In this document: positions 14,824 to 21,773 of the stretch, piece by piece
Layout: each line of letters opens with the position of its first letter
How positions within the stretch are numbered: position 1 is the first letter of the stretch
Source: a virus
IMG/VR virus record: IMGVR_UViG_3300025652_000440
Coordinates: 1 to 26,781 of that record
DNA: 26,781 nucleotides
Reading direction: 5' to 3' (one strand)
Notes under the pieces: model-generated
What the model saw: only the letters and a program-made list of their open reading frames with translations
The model's database searches: none
Told to the model about the DNA's origin: nothing
Program-made: the position numbers and the translations under genes

Positions 14824-16512
14824 TTAAACTGATCTAAATCTGTTTATACTCCCTCTTTGATTTGCTAAAAAAATATCGTTTCCACTTATTCTACCATAAA
14901 CCTCAACTTGCTGAACACCTCCACCATTTATCATTCCTTTTAATTTATCTAATGGAGCTACGACCTCCGGATTTGATGCTGTTGTTCCAGCTCCCTCACC
15001 AACCAAAGCCATTGTTGGACCAGTAACCAAACCACCACTTGCTAAGCCTAAAATTGATGTTTTTGCAGCTGTAAATGCTTTTCCAATTGTCATATCTTTT
15101 CCTCCTAATAATATGTTAATTGCTGTCAATACTGCTAATTGCATCAATAGTTGTTTTATTGCTTTTTTCATGTTTTCTATAAACGAACTGAAAAATCCTT
15201 CTTGACTATTTGCAGCACTCATCATTGCACTAAACATTACATCACCAAATAATTGAGTTGCAGCGTTTAATTGTTTTTGAGCTTCGGCTGCCATTGTAGA
15301 GCTTTCTTCTCTTTCCTCATAGTATGTTCTCCATGCTCTTCCAGTATCTAATAAAACTGGCTTTAAAGATTCTATTTTTTTTGTTATACCAGCAATTCTT
15401 GTTTCTACTTTTTTCTCTTCGTCATCATCACCAGTTACTTTAATATTTCCAAAAGTTGAGAATTTTTTTAGTTTTTTTCCACTTGGATCAAATAATAAAG
15501 ATGGCTCACCCAATTCATCAGTTATTTTTTTTAACTCTTTTACACTACTTGTAAAGTCATCAACATGTTTTTTTGAATTTTTAAACTCTCTGAATTTATC
15601 AGTAACAAACATAGCTGCAACACCAATTGCAGACAAAACAACAGCAATTGTTGATGCTGACATTGCAGCAAAAAATCCTATAATAGCCGAAAGAGATGCA
15701 GCCAATATTCCTAAAATTGTAATTACTGGACCAACAGCTGCCAATATTTTTGCGTAAAAAACTATATTTTCTTTTTGTTCTTTAGTTAATCCAGAAATTA
15801 TTTTTGTTAGCTTTTCAAAACCCTCAGTTAATGGCTGTAATTGTTCTGTTATTATTTCACCAAACTCTTCACCAACATCACCAATTGCATTTCCTAAAGC
15901 CTTAAATGCTCCCAACCCTTTATCTCTAATTGCTTCAGCTTGTCCCTCAAATTTTTCTGATAATGATTGAGTTAATACAATTGCTCTTTCTTGCTGACCA
16001 GTTACTCCTTTTAATCCAGTATTAAAATATCTTGCTAATGCATCAGTAGTTGTTGAAACTGATTTACTTACTAATGATGTTGCGCCTACCAAATCCATGC
16101 TTAAGCCAGTAGCCATGTTTTGAATCTGAGGAATTAACATAGTGATTTGATCTTCTGTTAATCCTAATGAGGCTAACAATGCTTGTGCTTTTATTGTTTC
16201 CTCATCACCAAATAAAGTTTTTGTTTGTAATTCTTTAGCTTGTGCAATTAATCTTTGCTGTATATCTTCACGACCTTTTAAGGCTGTAAGTAATTTTGTT
16301 TCTGCAACTATTTGTTCATCAAATGCTTTTACAGATGCAGCTGCAAATGCAGCCAATGGCAATGTTAAACTTCTGGTTAAGTTTTTACCAGTTCTCTGCA
16401 TAGATGTACCAAATTTTTTGATACTTCTTTGAGCTTTTTTCATTGCTTTGTCAAAGCCTCTTAAATCAGCTCCAAATGCAATAGTTAATAAACCAACACT
16501 CTTATTTGCCAT
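14824..16512 (-). CDS. Tail tape measure protein
   Basis: I use the ATG at 16512 (562 residues); a GTG two codons upstream is possible. The protein starts with the 'SVGLLTIAFGADLRGFDKAMKKAQRSIKKFG' helix of tape measure proteins, continues with long amphipathic helices, and has a hydrophobic block near residues 250-305 (ILAAVGPVITILGILAASLSAIIGFFAA). The C-terminus has the classic GGLVTGPTMALVGEGAG...EVVAPLDKL signature. The length sets tail length; at the usual ~1.5 angstrom per residue it implies a tail of roughly 80-90 nm. The start overlaps the upstream chaperone frame by 11 bases. Confidence 0.9.
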   Translation of the reverse strand: MANKSVGLLTIAFGADLRGFDKAMKKAQRSIKKFGTSMQRTGKNLTRSLTLPLAAFAAASVKAFDEQIVAETKLLTALKGREDIQQRLIAQAKELQTKTLFGDEETIKAQALLASLGLTEDQITMLIPQIQNMATGLSMDLVGATSLVSKSVSTTTDALARYFNTGLKGVTGQQERAIVLTQSLSEKFEGQAEAIRDKGLGAFKALGNAIGDVGEEFGEIITEQLQPLTEGFEKLTKIISGLTKEQKENIVFYAKILAAVGPVITILGILAASLSAIIGFFAAMSASTIAVVLSAIGVAAMFVTDKFREFKNSKKHVDDFTSSVKELKKITDELGEPSLLFDPSGKKLKKFSTFGNIKVTGDDDEEKKVETRIAGITKKIESLKPVLLDTGRAWRTYYEEREESSTMAAEAQKQLNAATQLFGDVMFSAMMSAANSQEGFFSSFIENMKKAIKQLLMQLAVLTAINILLGGKDMTIGKAFTAAKTSILGLASGGLVTGPTMALVGEGAGTTASNPEVVAPLDKLKGMINGGGVQQVEVYGRISGNDIFLANQRGSINRFRSV

Positions 16513-16849
16513 GCTCACTCATTTTTTTAATATATTCAGCTTTTGCTTTCAATTTCTCGTAATCTATTTTCTTATCCTTTTTATCCCACTCAAACTCAAT
16601 CAAATCAGTTGGCTTTATTTTTTTACCTTTTGCTATTTGAATATTTAGTAACAAAGTAGTTTGCCATCTTGTTCTTTCCCACTTACTTCTTTCCCTTATA
16701 TTCTCAAGCTCATAAAAGCCATCCAACTTATTCCAAAAATGTTTAGGCAAGTAATCATAAAACTCTTTTACTCCCATGCCTAACTGTCCAAAAGCAATTC
16801 TCTCTAATCTCTGCCAAGTAAGAGCCTCTATTTCTTCTTGGCTTTCTGC
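16502..16849 (-). CDS. Tail assembly chaperone, C-terminal part made by -1 frameshift
   Basis: This frame is open from the slippery site and would be translated only as an extension of the preceding chaperone. After the shift it reads AESQEEIEALTWQRLERIAFGQLGMGVKEFYDYLP, the GT-type pattern of siphovirus chaperones in which a 'R.AFGQLGM...EFY' helix leads to a conserved C-terminal domain. The shifted product would be 218 residues (103 from the first frame plus 115). A stand-alone start at 16777 (91 residues) is possible but has no convincing ribosome binding site. The protein binds the tape measure, whose gene starts within its last codons. Confidence 0.8.
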   Translation of the reverse strand, partial: AESQEEIEALTWQRLERIAFGQLGMGVKEFYDYLPKHFWNKLDGFYELENIRERSKWERTRWQTTLLLNIQIAKGKKIKPTDLIEFEWDKKDKKIDYEKLKAKAEYIKKMSEHGK

Positions 16850-16855
16850 TTTTTT
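16813..16855 (-). promoter_or_regulatory. Programmed -1 ribosomal frameshift signal
   Basis: On the minus strand the heptamer A AAA AAG (16855-16849) sits in frame at codons Lys102-Lys103 of the first chaperone. It is followed by a 6-base spacer (CAGAAA) and a hairpin with GCCAAG and CTTGGC arms (16842-16837 and 16818-16813), plus an inner AAGA/TCTT stem with one bulged A. The zero-frame stop TAG lies inside the hairpin. After a -1 shift the frame is open through 16502 with no stop. Heptamer, spacer length and stem match the requirements for efficient -1 slippage. Confidence 0.85.
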
Positions 16856-17157
16856 CCAGTATTACCGCCCATTTGTTCAGCCAATATTTCCATAGCCTTT
16901 CCAATACTATCAAAATCACCATCAATTAAATCAGCTAAATCATCAACACTTAAATCACAATCTTGCTTTGCAGCTCTATGTCCATCTTCTATGCCACAAT
17001 ATATTAAAGTTAATGCATCATCTAATGTCATGTCCACACCAAGTTTATCTAAATCTTGTAATGATGTATTTGTTTTAGATGAATATTTTCTCAATGCATT
17101 AAAACCAAACTTAATTGGCAGTTTTTCTTTATTTATTTCTATAAAAGTATAATTCAT
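16828..17157 (-). CDS. Tail assembly chaperone, short form (G-like)
   Basis: The 109-residue product has a helical pattern, 'LPIKFGFNALRKYSSKTNTSLQDLDKLG' then 'TLDDALTLIYCGIEDGHRAAKQDCDLSVDDLADLIDGDFDSIGKAMEILAEQM', typical of the first tail assembly chaperone in siphoviruses. It ends in a Lys-rich tail read from the slippery region. In lambda-like systems the short form is made in excess and the long form by frameshift, and both coat the tape measure during tail assembly. It follows the major tail protein across a hairpin. The bases directly before the ATG are complementary to that hairpin's loop. Confidence 0.85.
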   Translation of the reverse strand: MNYTFIEINKEKLPIKFGFNALRKYSSKTNTSLQDLDKLGVDMTLDDALTLIYCGIEDGHRAAKQDCDLSVDDLADLIDGDFDSIGKAMEILAEQMGGNTGKKQKAKKK

Positions 17158-17217
17158 TTTTTGTTTAGTTTAGTAAGGATTGGAGCAATGGTACTAAACA
17201 AAAAGTACCAAAGCTCC
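17158..17217 (-). promoter_or_regulatory. Hairpin and RBS-complementary loop between tail protein and chaperone
   Basis: The transcript forms GGAGC/GCTCC and GGTAC/GTACC stems (17217-17182) around a 10-nt loop TTTTTGTTTA (17204-17195). The twelve bases directly before the chaperone ATG, ACTAAACAAAAA (17169-17158), are perfectly complementary to TTTTTGTTTAGT (17204-17193), which is the loop plus two stem bases. Either a pseudoknot or an alternative stem could therefore cover the chaperone's ribosome-binding area. No U-run follows, so it is not a standard terminator. Confidence 0.6.
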
Positions 17218-17229
17218 TCACCTAAGTTT

Positions 17230-17661
17230 TTAGTTTATTGTCTGAGTTAATACCCCAGTTCCTTCAATACTCATTGAATAAGTTGCAGTATCTTCCGTTC
17301 CACCAGTTAAACTTACAGATGTAATAAAACCAGATCCAGAGTAACTTATATCACTTGTTGATGCAGTATCACCAAAAATAAATGTTACAGCTTGTCTTGC
17401 GTTTAAAACATTAGTTTCTAAAACATCATCAACACCATCAGTTAAAGCTGATCCACCAGCATTAGTCCAAGCATAAGCTCCATCAATATCAATTGAGAAA
17501 TCTCTTAATCCTTCTAAAATTTCTTTATAACCTCCAGATTCTTTGTTTGTGATTTCTCTTGGTGAATGATTAACATTCAAAGTACAGTTTTGAGCAAATG
17601 CAACAAGATTAGTTGTTCCAGTGCTATAAACTTTTATTTCAGTTCCATTTAAAATAGCCAT
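17230..17661 (-). CDS. Major tail protein (tail tube)
   Basis: The 143-residue protein has the layout of TP901-1/lambda-V-like tube subunits: an N-terminal strand MAILNGTEIKVY, a loop 'NVNHSPREITNKESGGYKEILEGLRDFSIDIDG' typical of tube monomers, and C-terminal beta strands 'GFITSVSLTGGTEDTATYSMSIEGTGVLT'. Subunits stack into hexameric rings that form the tail tube around the tape measure. It sits between the tail-terminator group and the chaperones, in the standard siphovirus order. The leader is AATATAAAAAAGAAAAAAA, with no Shine-Dalgarno box but A-rich, as expected for strong Bacteroidetes genes. Confidence 0.9.
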   Translation of the reverse strand: MAILNGTEIKVYSTGTTNLVAFAQNCTLNVNHSPREITNKESGGYKEILEGLRDFSIDIDGAYAWTNAGGSALTDGVDDVLETNVLNARQAVTFIFGDTASTSDISYSGSGFITSVSLTGGTEDTATYSMSIEGTGVLTQTIN

Positions 17662-17682
17662 TTTTTTTCTTTTTTATATTAA

Positions 17683-17853
17683 TTAATTATTTTCTTCGGC
17701 AACTTTTTGTTTTGCCTTTTTTTCTTTTTTTTCTTTTAAGTAACCATTATCTTTTAAAAAAGCAATAGTTTCTTCATTTCTTATTTCCATTTCAGTTCCA
17801 GCCATTATTACTTGACCAGCATACCTCCAATTTTTACTTAATTTTATTTTCAT
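17683..17853 (-). CDS. Small phage protein, 56 residues
   Basis: A 56-codon frame starts with ATG at 17853 in the gap between the tail terminator and the major tail protein. The product reads MKIKLSKNWRYAGQVIMAG, then an acidic strand, then 'TIAFLKDNGYLKEKKEKK' and a basic Lys-rich tail. The layout 'LSxxWxYxGxxxxxGxxxEIxxExxxxFLxxxGY' is typical of small phage proteins located among neck or tail genes. Exact role unknown. Codon use and position support a real gene. Confidence 0.65.
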   Translation of the reverse strand: MKIKLSKNWRYAGQVIMAGTEMEIRNEETIAFLKDNGYLKEKKEKKAKQKVAEENN

Positions 17854-17864
17854 ATTATTTTCTT

Positions 17865-18275
17865 TTAACTTGTCGGATTAATTTGTCTAATTTCAAAATC
17901 TAAAGCCTTTCTATAAATTCCAGCATCACCACTTGTATCATCAAAAATATCATTATAGCTTTGAAATTGACTTGATTGTATTTGTTCACCTCCATATGTT
18001 CCCTCATTAATTCTATCCATTGCAACCCTAATCTTCTGAGCTAAATCAGAGGCTTGTGAATATGTTTCACTATAACAAGAAATCATTACATCATTTGTAT
18101 CTAATGTTGATGCTCCATCTTTTGTATCATTTGGCTGAACTCCAGTAACATCATAAATAATAAAAGGAAATGTAGTAGTCTGAGGAGCAACATTTGGAAA
18201 TATTCTTGTGCCTACCAATGTGCTAACATCACTATTAGTTGATAAAATATTATATATTGCTTTTCCTATTTCCAT
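17865..18275 (-). CDS. Tail terminator protein, DUF3168 family
   Basis: The 136-residue protein matches the DUF3168 pattern: an N-terminal 'IGKAIYNILSTNSDVSTLVGTRIFPNVAPQTTTFPFIIYDV' in which the FP-hydrophobic-YDV segment is diagnostic, a 'VMISCYSETYSQASDLAQKIRVAMDR' helix, and a C-terminal strand 'YRKALDFEIRQI'. DUF3168 proteins cap the tail tube at the head-proximal end. The gene sits between the HK97 gp10-like gene and the tail tube, exactly the expected place. Its ATG directly follows the previous stop codon. Confidence 0.85.
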   Translation of the reverse strand: MEIGKAIYNILSTNSDVSTLVGTRIFPNVAPQTTTFPFIIYDVTGVQPNDTKDGASTLDTNDVMISCYSETYSQASDLAQKIRVAMDRINEGTYGGEQIQSSQFQSYNDIFDDTSGDAGIYRKALDFEIRQINPTS

Positions 18276-18791
18276 TTAATATCCAAATTTACCATATTTC
18301 TGCAACTTTCTTTCATGGCTTTTTATTGCTTTTGCCATTACAAACTCAGCATCATTCATTGAGTTTTGTGTTACTTTTAAATATGCACTTTGCCAAGCTG
18401 GCTTTATAAATGGCTGGTCTGTTCCATAACCTCTTCCACCAAATTTAACCTCACTACCATATTCAATCCATGCTCCATAATAACCACTCTTGTCTTTACT
18501 TTTAAATCTCCCTTTTACTCTTGGACCAACAAAACCACCTAAATATTTCCTACTTGCTCTTGTTGTAAAATATCCAATACTCTTTTTTAATTGTTCAGTT
18601 CTTTTTTTATCCTTTTGATTCTGTTGTCCAGTCAAGCCATTAAGATTTGATTTTGCGCCTTCAATAAATGGCTTACTGTTTTTTCTCCAAAACTTTTGCC
18701 AAATAGAATTTTTCTTAACTTGTTTAGGTAATTGCATAAACAAATCATTTAATTCTTTTGTTCCTAAAACTGTTATGTTTGACTTAGCCAT
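18276..18791 (-). CDS. HK97 gp10-like neck/tail completion protein
   Basis: The 171-residue protein fits the HK97 gp10-like family: 'GTKELNDLFMQLPKQVKKNSIWQKFWRKNSKPFIEGAK', a basic loop region, and the characteristic C-terminal 'YGAWIEYGSEVKFGGRGYGTDQPFIKPAWQSA', where 'E(Y/F)G' and 'PFIKPAW' are the hallmark pieces. These proteins help join the tail to the head connector. The product is strongly basic, as usual for the family. The ATG overlaps the stop of the head-tail adaptor by one base. Confidence 0.9.
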   Translation of the reverse strand: MAKSNITVLGTKELNDLFMQLPKQVKKNSIWQKFWRKNSKPFIEGAKSNLNGLTGQQNQKDKKRTEQLKKSIGYFTTRASRKYLGGFVGPRVKGRFKSKDKSGYYGAWIEYGSEVKFGGRGYGTDQPFIKPAWQSAYLKVTQNSMNDAEFVMAKAIKSHERKLQKYGKFGY

Positions 18792-19117
18792 TAATCTTTA
18801 TTCTCACAAATTATTTCTAAAAAAGCTTCTCTTCCATCAATTTGATTTATAACTTTTGGAAAGTAATATTTATTATCGTAAGTTAATCTTGATTGTAAAG
18901 ATAAATTACTCATGTCTAAATTTCTAATATAAACATGTAGCTTTGTCATTCCAGTTATTTTTTCACTTTGATCTGTTACTTCACTTCCCCCCTTCCAATC
19001 TATTGCAGCCCAAACTGTACGGAAAGCAGAATAACTTCTTGTCAATTCACCATAGCTATTAGCAGATGTGCTTACTGTTTCAATTATTACTCTTCTGTCA
19101 AGTTCTCCTATTGTCAT
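18791..19117 (-). CDS. Head-tail adaptor, SPP1 gp16-like
   Basis: The 108-residue protein starts with 'IGELDRRVIIETVSTSANSYGELTRSYSAFRTVWAAID', the classic beginning of the phage head-tail joining family (SPP1 gp16/HK97 gp7-type, with 'LDRRVxIE' and 'VWAxI'). It continues with strands 'TKLHVYIRN' and 'LTYDNKYYFPKVINQIDGREAFLEIICE'. The protein forms the stopper ring beneath the connector. It overlaps the connector gene end by 4 bases. Confidence 0.9.
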   Translation of the reverse strand: MTIGELDRRVIIETVSTSANSYGELTRSYSAFRTVWAAIDWKGGSEVTDQSEKITGMTKLHVYIRNLDMSNLSLQSRLTYDNKYYFPKVINQIDGREAFLEIICENKD

Positions 19118-19692
19118 CCTACTATCTGAACTTTATATGTATCTAATAACCATTTAACATTCATTGGTAATTCAGTTGCAGTTTTACCAGTAATAACACT
19201 TGCTCTATTTTGATAAAAATTTCCTATTGTCAAAAGAATAGCTTGTTTTATAATCTCTGGCACATCACTTGCAGCACTACCATAACCAACTGTATATCTT
19301 GTTAAAACAGCATCATTTCTTTTTGTTATACTTGGAAAGTTTTGATTGTTAGCTAATTGTATTTGTGATGGCTCATAATTTAACTGAGTATCATAAACAC
19401 TTGCACTTAATGTTTGCAAACTATTATTACTATCATAATATTTAACATAAGCAACAGCACTTACTTTACTTTTAAATAAAGTTTGTAAATCACCAAAATT
19501 ACTTGCATATTGTTCAATAACAGTATCAATAAAAAATCTATTTGTATACTCTTCACTCAATTGTGTTGCAGCTTTTATAATAGATGTGATATAAGTATCA
19601 TCGGCAGTTGTATCAACTTTTAAATGAGATTTAGCCTCAGTTAAAGAAACTGGATAAGTAGATGCTGGAGTAATTACTTGATATGTTTTCAT
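19114..19692 (-). CDS. Head-tail connector protein, gp6-like
   Basis: The 192-residue protein opens with 'PVSLTEAKSHLKVDTTADDTYITSIIKAATQLSEEYTNRFF', the typical pattern of HK97 gp6-like/phiE125 gp8-like connectors: an N-terminal 'SLxEAKxHLRVD..dD.yI..li.aA...aE.yt.r' stretch. A central beta part and a C-terminal helix 'EIIKQAILLTIGNFYQNRASV' follow. It docks on the portal after DNA packaging. A terminator sits between this gene and the major capsid gene upstream, so its expression may be lower than that of the capsid protein. Confidence 0.9.
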   Translation of the reverse strand: MKTYQVITPASTYPVSLTEAKSHLKVDTTADDTYITSIIKAATQLSEEYTNRFFIDTVIEQYASNFGDLQTLFKSKVSAVAYVKYYDSNNSLQTLSASVYDTQLNYEPSQIQLANNQNFPSITKRNDAVLTRYTVGYGSAASDVPEIIKQAILLTIGNFYQNRASVITGKTATELPMNVKWLLDTYKVQIVG

Positions 19693-19705
19693 ATTATTTA
19701 GTTAT

Positions 19706-19742
19706 AAAAAAAGGAGTGATGGTAATTCCACCACCCCTTTTT
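19706..19742 (-). terminator. Terminator behind the major capsid gene
   Basis: On the minus strand, GGGGUGGUGG pairs with CCAUCACUCC around an AAUUA loop, with two G-U wobbles, flanked upstream by five A and downstream by seven U residues. On the plus strand the wobbles become A-C mismatches, so the structure is directional for the gene order here. It lies 20 bases after the capsid stop codon and before the connector gene. Partial read-through would set a high capsid-to-connector ratio. Confidence 0.85.
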
Positions 19743-19761
19743 AAAAATTAATTATTATCTA

Positions 19762-20979
19762 CTATGCTTCCAAGTTTTTGTGGAATGTAGAAGATTGAAC
19801 AGCTCCAGCATCAACAAGAGATGTTAATACATATCTTGGCTCACCAGTTCCAGCTCCAGAGTAAATGTCATAAATCACATCTAATCCACCAAACTGTGCG
19901 ATGTGTACTTTAGAGAAATCTCCAAATAAAGCAGCAGTTTTTGAAGCAGTTCCACCAGAGTTTAAGTTAGATGTAATAAATGAAAAATATCCATTTAATC
20001 TCTTATCAGCATTATCATATAAAGCAGAAACAGAAGCAACTTGAGCTAAAGATTTAACATCAGCATAAGCAGCTGGATTTAGAATATAAGCCATTCTTGA
20101 TCCTTCTAAATTAACATCAGCAGCTAATGTGTCAGTTTCCATTTTCTCAACGTTAGCAACAGAAATAACAGATGTTGCAGAAGATGTAGCATCTAAAAAT
20201 AAAGAATTTGGAGCATTAGAAACATCAGCATTTCCTAAGAATGCAGATTCCATTGTTGAAGCAACTGATTGTGCCATGTTTCTTCTTAATGCAGCTTCAA
20301 TAGATGCATTTTGAGTTACAGCCTCAGCTGATACGTTTACAATAGAAATACATTTCTTTGGACTTAAAGTTAAAGATGTTGCAGTTCCATTTGCAGCTGG
20401 AGCAGAGCCTCCAGTTTCAGCAACGAATCCAGAATTGATTGATGAAAATACTGGGAATTTCATGTTGTTTACTCCAGAATAAAAATTAGCTCCAGCAGAT
20501 GCCATTACTAAGTTTGCTTCTAATTGATCAGTCCATGCCATAACTTGAGTTGCATTACCAGCAGCAGTTCCAACAGCAGCTCTTGTTAATATGCTTGAAG
20601 GAATACCAATTCCCTTGTAAGATTGTCCAGTATATCTTGACTCATTTCTTGCTTCTTGGTCCATTTCTTTTACAAGCCCTTCAATTCTACCAGTTGCAGC
20701 TTGTGCTAAAGCATCTTGAAAAGAATAATCTCTTATTTCTTTTTCTTCTTTTGTGCTTGTAACTCCAGAAATAACAGCAGCATTTCTTTTTATTGTTTCC
20801 ATTTTTTCAGCTCTTTCTATTTTAGCATCTAAATTGTCAACTTCTGTTAACAATCCATCTACTTGATTATTTTCTTCAGAAGATAAATCTCTTTCCTCAG
20901 TTGTAGCAACATCTTTAATGCTTTCCAACTGAGAAATAATATCAGATCTTTCCTCTTTTAATACGATTGATGTTTTCAT
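19762..20979 (-). CDS. Major capsid protein, HK97 family
   Basis: The 405-residue protein has a charged coiled-coil N-terminal region (about 1-95) that would serve as the internal scaffold (delta domain) and be removed by the prohead protease. The HK97-fold body follows, with 'TDQLEANLVMASAGANFY', 'MKFPVFSSINSGFVAETGGSAPAANGTATSLTLSPKKCISIVNVSAEAV', and C-terminal strands 'LTSLVDAGAVQSSTFHKN'. The gene follows the protease, as in HK97. Codons are Ala/Ser/Val-rich compared with neighbours, consistent with high expression. The leader is AT-rich with an A-run before the ATG. Confidence 0.95.
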   Translation of the reverse strand: MKTSIVLKEERSDIISQLESIKDVATTEERDLSSEENNQVDGLLTEVDNLDAKIERAEKMETIKRNAAVISGVTSTKEEKEIRDYSFQDALAQAATGRIEGLVKEMDQEARNESRYTGQSYKGIGIPSSILTRAAVGTAAGNATQVMAWTDQLEANLVMASAGANFYSGVNNMKFPVFSSINSGFVAETGGSAPAANGTATSLTLSPKKCISIVNVSAEAVTQNASIEAALRRNMAQSVASTMESAFLGNADVSNAPNSLFLDATSSATSVISVANVEKMETDTLAADVNLEGSRMAYILNPAAYADVKSLAQVASVSALYDNADKRLNGYFSFITSNLNSGGTASKTAALFGDFSKVHIAQFGGLDVIYDIYSGAGTGEPRYVLTSLVDAGAVQSSTFHKNLEA

Positions 20980-20996
20980 TTTTTAATTATTTTAAT

Positions 20997-21773
20997 TTAT
21001 TTTCTCTTTTTTAATTCAATATTTAATGAGATAAGAGAACCTCTCACTAAATTGTTTTCTTTTTCTTCAATTATTTCTTCTTTAGTTTCCTCAACTAAAC
21101 TTTCTTGATATTCTTTTAAGCCTCTTTTTGCAACTACTAAATCACTTTCAGCCATGTTATAAGCTGGGTAAGTCACGGGGCTAACATCATAAAGTCTATC
21201 TATTTTTTTTATTGTTCTAATGTTGTTTCCTTCATCATCTGTAGACCATTCATCTTCTGCAACAGTAAAAGCAAAAGAGCTTTGTGTAATATCACCTCGC
21301 TTCATTGAAATAGCTAAATCTTTTCCATATGATGTTTCTGGCATTTCAAATTCATACTTTAATCCTCTTTCATCAGCTGATAATTTTAATGTTCCAGATG
21401 TACTTCTTGCAAGAATAAGATTTGGATCATGATTTATTAAACTACGAACATCAGAAGAATTAATTAAATCTTCATTAAACACTCCTCTTTCCACAAACTC
21501 ATAGAATCCACCAAGATTATTTGATCTTGAATCATAAACACTTGCATAGCCAACAACAACATCTTTACCATCATCTGTTGAATCAACTCTTGTTTCTACG
21601 TTAAAAATTCTTTTTTCCATATTATTATTATTTTTTTTATTTTCTAATTGAGTATTACAAACAGCTAATCTTTGCTTTTCATCTTCAAAATCCTCAACCA
21701 TGATTTCATCTGACATACATCTGTCAATAAAATCTTTATTAGTTTCATCTATATTAGGAGTTGGAATCGGCAT
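20997..21773 (-). CDS. HK97-family prohead protease with N-terminal extension
   Basis: I use the ATG at 21773 (258 residues), preceded by GGAGAGG; a TTG three codons upstream also fits. The protease core begins about residue 52 (MEKRIFNVE) and has the family pair H115 in SLINHDP and S165-S166 in ITQSSFAF, with 'LYDVSPVTYPAYN' after it. Residues 1-45, MPIPTPNIDETNKDFIDRCM followed by 'DEKQRLAVC', form a separate motif seen near phage head genes, here fused to the protease. The enzyme cleaves the capsid delta domain. The start overlaps the portal end by 20 bases. Confidence 0.9.
   Translation of the reverse strand: MPIPTPNIDETNKDFIDRCMSDEIMVEDFEDEKQRLAVCNTQLENKKNNNNMEKRIFNVETRVDSTDDGKDVVVGYASVYDSRSNNLGGFYEFVERGVFNEDLINSSDVRSLINHDPNLILARSTSGTLKLSADERGLKYEFEMPETSYGKDLAISMKRGDITQSSFAFTVAEDEWSTDDEGNNIRTIKKIDRLYDVSPVTYPAYNMAESDLVVAKRGLKEYQESLVEETKEEIIEEKENNLVRGSLISLNIELKKRK

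Noticed and set aside
16502-16777. Independent gene starting at the ATG at 16777
   Set aside because: The frame is open further upstream to the slippery site, the extra 24 residues fit the chaperone family, and no leader typical of this genome precedes the ATG.
16838-17152. Plus-strand open frame opposite the tail chaperone
   Set aside because: It mirrors the chaperone gene almost exactly and has no recognisable protein pattern; all real genes here are on the minus strand.
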